This document shows, piece by piece, positions 12,552 through 14,220 of a stretch of DNA of 14,220 bases. Below the pieces are notes generated by a model. That model did no database searches and was not told where the DNA came from. It worked only from the letters and a program-made list of their open reading frames with translations. Positions within the stretch are counted from its first letter, which is position 1, and each line of letters opens with the position of its first letter. The translations under genes were made by a program, and so were the position numbers. Source of the stretch: QEXZ01 sp034660015 (GTDB taxonomy: Archaea; Halobacteriota; Syntropharchaeia; Alkanophagales; Methanospirareceae); assembly GCA_034660015.1 (NCBI GenBank), contig JAYEII010000023.1:1-14220 (forward strand), given 5' to 3'.

Positions 12552-12591
12552 CCCCTATCCAACCCTCTAAACCGCTAACCCCCCTAACCCC
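12552..12591 (-). other. G-rich tract at the hisA 3' end, possible G-quadruplex
   Basis: On the minus strand four G-runs of at least three follow each other: GGGG (12591-12588), GGGGGG (12584-12579), GGG (12565-12563) and GGGG (12555-12552), joined by GGTTAG-like linkers with spacers of 3, 13 and 7 nt. It spans the hisA stop codon and encodes the low-complexity AGLGGLAV end of HisA. The linkers look like GGTTAG repeats. Confidence 0.55.
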
Positions 12592-13301
12592 GCTAACTTC
12601 CCTGTATACAACGCACTCCCTATCACCACTCCACTTGCTCCCGCTTCTTTTATCCGCTCAACGTCCTCCCTACTGCTTACTCCTCCTGCTATAACCACGG
12701 GCACGCTCACAGCACTCACAAACTCCTCTACAATCTTCGGTTCTATTCCCCTCATCAAACCTTCAATGTCTATGTTCGTGAATAGTAAACTGCCCGCACC
12801 CATTCTCTCTGCTTCCTTCGCTGCGTCCTTCGCTGCCAACCCTGTCGTTTCTCGCCATCCGTCTATCGCCACTTTCCCTTTTCTTACGTCCAGCGCAACC
12901 ATTACCTGTTCAGACGAAAACGCATTCACTACCGTCTCCACAAGATTCGGTGATTTTAACGCTGCCGTACCAAATATTATCCTGTCCACACCTATATCGA
13001 GAAACTTAACCGCTGCTTCGTATGACCTGATTCCCCCGCCCACCTGAATCTTTGCTTTTCCTCTTACTCCTTCGGATTCTGCTATGTTTTTGACCACCGC
13101 AAAATTGTTCTTCGTGGCTTGAAACGCACCGTCCAAATCAATTATGTGCAAGCGAGTCGCACCCTGCATAACCCATTTCTTCGCTATCTCCACGGGATTA
13201 TCAGCCGAAGAGAATATCTCTTCCTCCTTTTTACCCTGTCTCAGTTGAACACATCTGCCACCTCTAAGGTCTATCGCAGGTATTACCTCAAAGTTTCTCA
13301 T
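12567..13301 (-). CDS. hisA: ProFAR isomerase HisA (histidine biosynthesis)
   Basis: HisA opens the ring of ProFAR by an Amadori rearrangement to give PRFAR, the fourth step of histidine synthesis. The 244-residue (beta/alpha)8 barrel has both catalytic aspartates: Asp11 in VIPAIDLRGG and Asp138 in VALDVRKG, followed by AIDGW. Phosphate-binding loops appear in both halves (QVGGGIRS at 86-93; VIAGGVSSREDV and GVVIGSALY near the end). The start ATG at 13301 overlaps the last 14 nt of tfb, implying translational coupling with it. The C-terminal residues AGLGGLAV are encoded by a GGTTAG-like G-rich tract rather than family-typical sequence, so the original end may have been replaced. No other his gene is in view. 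Confidence 0.96.
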   Translation of the reverse strand: MRNFEVIPAIDLRGGRCVQLRQGKKEEEIFSSADNPVEIAKKWVMQGATRLHIIDLDGAFQATKNNFAVVKNIAESEGVRGKAKIQVGGGIRSYEAAVKFLDIGVDRIIFGTAALKSPNLVETVVNAFSSEQVMVALDVRKGKVAIDGWRETTGLAAKDAAKEAERMGAGSLLFTNIDIEGLMRGIEPKIVEEFVSAVSVPVVIAGGVSSREDVERIKEAGASGVVIGSALYTGKLAGLGGLAV

Positions 13302-14040
13302 TTACTTCCACTCTTATTCCCAATTCCTTTGTTATCTCTTTATACCTCACACGTAGCGTTACTTCAGTAACACCGGAGGCCATAGCAATGTCCTTTTGCG
13401 TCTTACGGTCATCGCATAAGATTGCCGCTATGTATATCGCCGATGCTGCTATGCCCGTGGGACCTCGCCCACTTGTTATGCCCCTATCTAAAGCCTCTTT
13501 TATTATCTCTTTCGCACGTTCCTCTACCTGCGGTTTCAAATTCAATTTAGCGCAGAAACCACTCACGTAGTCCAGAGGAGAGATTGGAGTAAGTCTCATT
13601 CCCAGTCGGGTAGTCAATAACTTGCACGTCTTCATTATGTCCTTCCTTCCCACCTTTGTTGCTTCTTCTACCTCGTCAAGCGTTCTTGGCACATTATGTT
13701 TGCGGCATGCCAGATACATAGACGCAGCCAGTATTTTCTCGATTGAACGCCCATGAATCAAATTATTTTCCCACGCATCGCGATATATTTCCATGCTGCT
13801 CTCTCGCGTTTTATCAGGTATGGAAAGCAGTGTGGACAGTCTATCTATCTCGGCTTGTGCAACTAAACGCTGCCTACCAATTGAGGTACTTATCTTTTTC
13901 CGCTTTTGATGTTCACTAAGTCGGTGTAAACGCTCCCTATCGGGGCCTGCGGTTGGGGTATTCCCTCTTTTTATGCCTCTTATGCTTTCTTCCTTGTCCC
14001 CTGTATTTCCTTCTCGCATCTCTTTTATACGTCCCCTCAA
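13288..14040 (-). CDS. tfb: TFB-like transcription initiation factor lacking the zinc ribbon and B-reader
   Basis: TFB (TFIIB homologue) bridges TBP-TATA and RNA polymerase. Visible here are a B-linker-like stretch (RERLHRLSEHQKRKKIS, 35-51) and two cyclin repeats: about 59-155 with HGRSIEKILAASMYLACRKH and VPRTLDEVEE, and about 156-245 with ITSGRGPTGIAASAIYIAA and GVTEVTLRVRYKEI. Normal TFBs have about 300-340 residues and begin with a Cys4 zinc ribbon and a B-reader (GAPLTYTIHDKG type). Neither exists here, and no frame between gar1 and this gene encodes one. The TTG at 14040 follows an in-frame TAG; ATG at 14019 (Met8, giving 243 residues) is the likelier start. The gene sits in the familiar gar1-tfb pair and overlaps hisA by 14 nt. 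It could be a paralogue that binds TBP-DNA without recruiting polymerase, or a gene truncated at its 5' end. Confidence 0.88.
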   Translation of the reverse strand: MRGRIKEMREGNTGDKEESIRGIKRGNTPTAGPDRERLHRLSEHQKRKKISTSIGRQRLVAQAEIDRLSTLLSIPDKTRESSMEIYRDAWENNLIHGRSIEKILAASMYLACRKHNVPRTLDEVEEATKVGRKDIMKTCKLLTTRLGMRLTPISPLDYVSGFCAKLNLKPQVEERAKEIIKEALDRGITSGRGPTGIAASAIYIAAILCDDRKTQKDIAMASGVTEVTLRVRYKEITKELGIRVEVNEKL

Positions 14041-14060
14041 CTTCTATTCTCTTCTTCTCA

Positions 14061-14097
14061 CACAGCACAACAGCACAGCACAGCACAGCACAGCACA
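14061..14097. repeat. CAGCA pentanucleotide microsatellite
   Basis: Five perfect CAGCA units (14071-14095) with degenerate CACAGCACAA before and CACC after. It fills most of the 64-nt space between the gar1 stop and the tfb start, just where the missing N-terminal domains of TFB would be encoded. Such tracts change length by slippage. On the minus strand an in-frame GTG at 14103 reads about 19 codons through it before a TAG. Confidence 0.85.
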
Positions 14098-14104
14098 CCT
14101 CACG

Positions 14105-14220
14105 TCATCGAGAAAATATCTTTGTATTCGCAAGCCCTTTTAGCTCTTCCTCGTTTACGCCCTTGAATACCTTTATACTGATATAAGGCTGGTCAACAGG
14201 GCCAAAAATATCGTAAACTC
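14105..14220 (-). CDS. gar1: Gar1-like H/ACA RNP protein, C-terminal part (5' end outside window)
   Basis: Gar1 is a subunit of archaeal H/ACA guide ribonucleoproteins, which make pseudouridine in RNA. Only the last 37 residues are in the window: VYDIFGPVDQPYISIKVFKG, then VNEEELKGLANTKIFSR and a TGA at 14107-14105. The FGPV-x2-PY segment is the hallmark of the Gar1 beta-barrel. A gar1 gene directly before tfb is a familiar archaeal arrangement, which supports both calls. The frame is open at the right edge. Confidence 0.8.
   Translation of the reverse strand, partial: VYDIFGPVDQPYISIKVFKGVNEEELKGLANTKIFSR

Overview
The window looks like euryarchaeal chromosome from a metagenome assembly. 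Archaeal markers are Rpo7 (RpoE'), Spt4, ribosomal proteins S24e and S27ae, a TFB-type initiation factor beside Gar1, an archaeal-type phosphoglycerate kinase, a DUF166 protein and TATA boxes in place of bacterial promoters. The gene mix and the many dispersed short repeats would suit an ANME-1/Syntrophoarchaeum-like lineage, but that placement is inference. A 100-N run (7222-7321) flanked by an exact 127-nt duplication marks a scaffold join.

Layout. 1-671: 3' end of ppsA (+). 819-2788: transcription/translation cluster rpoE - spt4 - PaREP1/HEPN-like gene - rps24e - rps27ae (+). 2933-4264: aroA (-). 4516-4589: tRNA-Arg(CCG) (-). 4693-7565: a small helical protein, a bacterial-type GAPDH and an archaeal-type PGK, all (-). 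7566-7874: intergenic region made largely of repeats. 7875-9206: TctA/DUF112 membrane protein (+). 9239-11123: insertion-sequence island with an intact IS5-like transposase gene (+) facing a decayed IS110 remnant (-). 11303-12001: DUF166 (-). 12097-12351: zinc-ribbon protein (+). 12413-12485: tRNA-Asn(GTT) (+). 12567-14220: gar1 (partial) - tfb - hisA (-), where tfb and hisA overlap by 14 nt.

How the genes fit together. PEP synthase, GAPDH and PGK are gluconeogenic/glycolytic steps, aroA and hisA make aromatic amino acids and histidine, and the rest is mostly core transcription and translation.

The unusual content lies in two places. Between genes there are at least four structured dispersed repeat types: a 40-nt tandem-hairpin element (A, two copies, one nested inside another repeat), a 53-nt tandem-hairpin element (B, two nearly identical copies, one apparently forming the whole spt4 leader), an approximately 90-nt imperfect palindrome built from a 10-nt motif (C, four copies), and a TATA-containing module (D) next to C. 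Among the genes, the TFB has both cyclin repeats but no zinc ribbon or B-reader, and it lies next to a CAGCA microsatellite.
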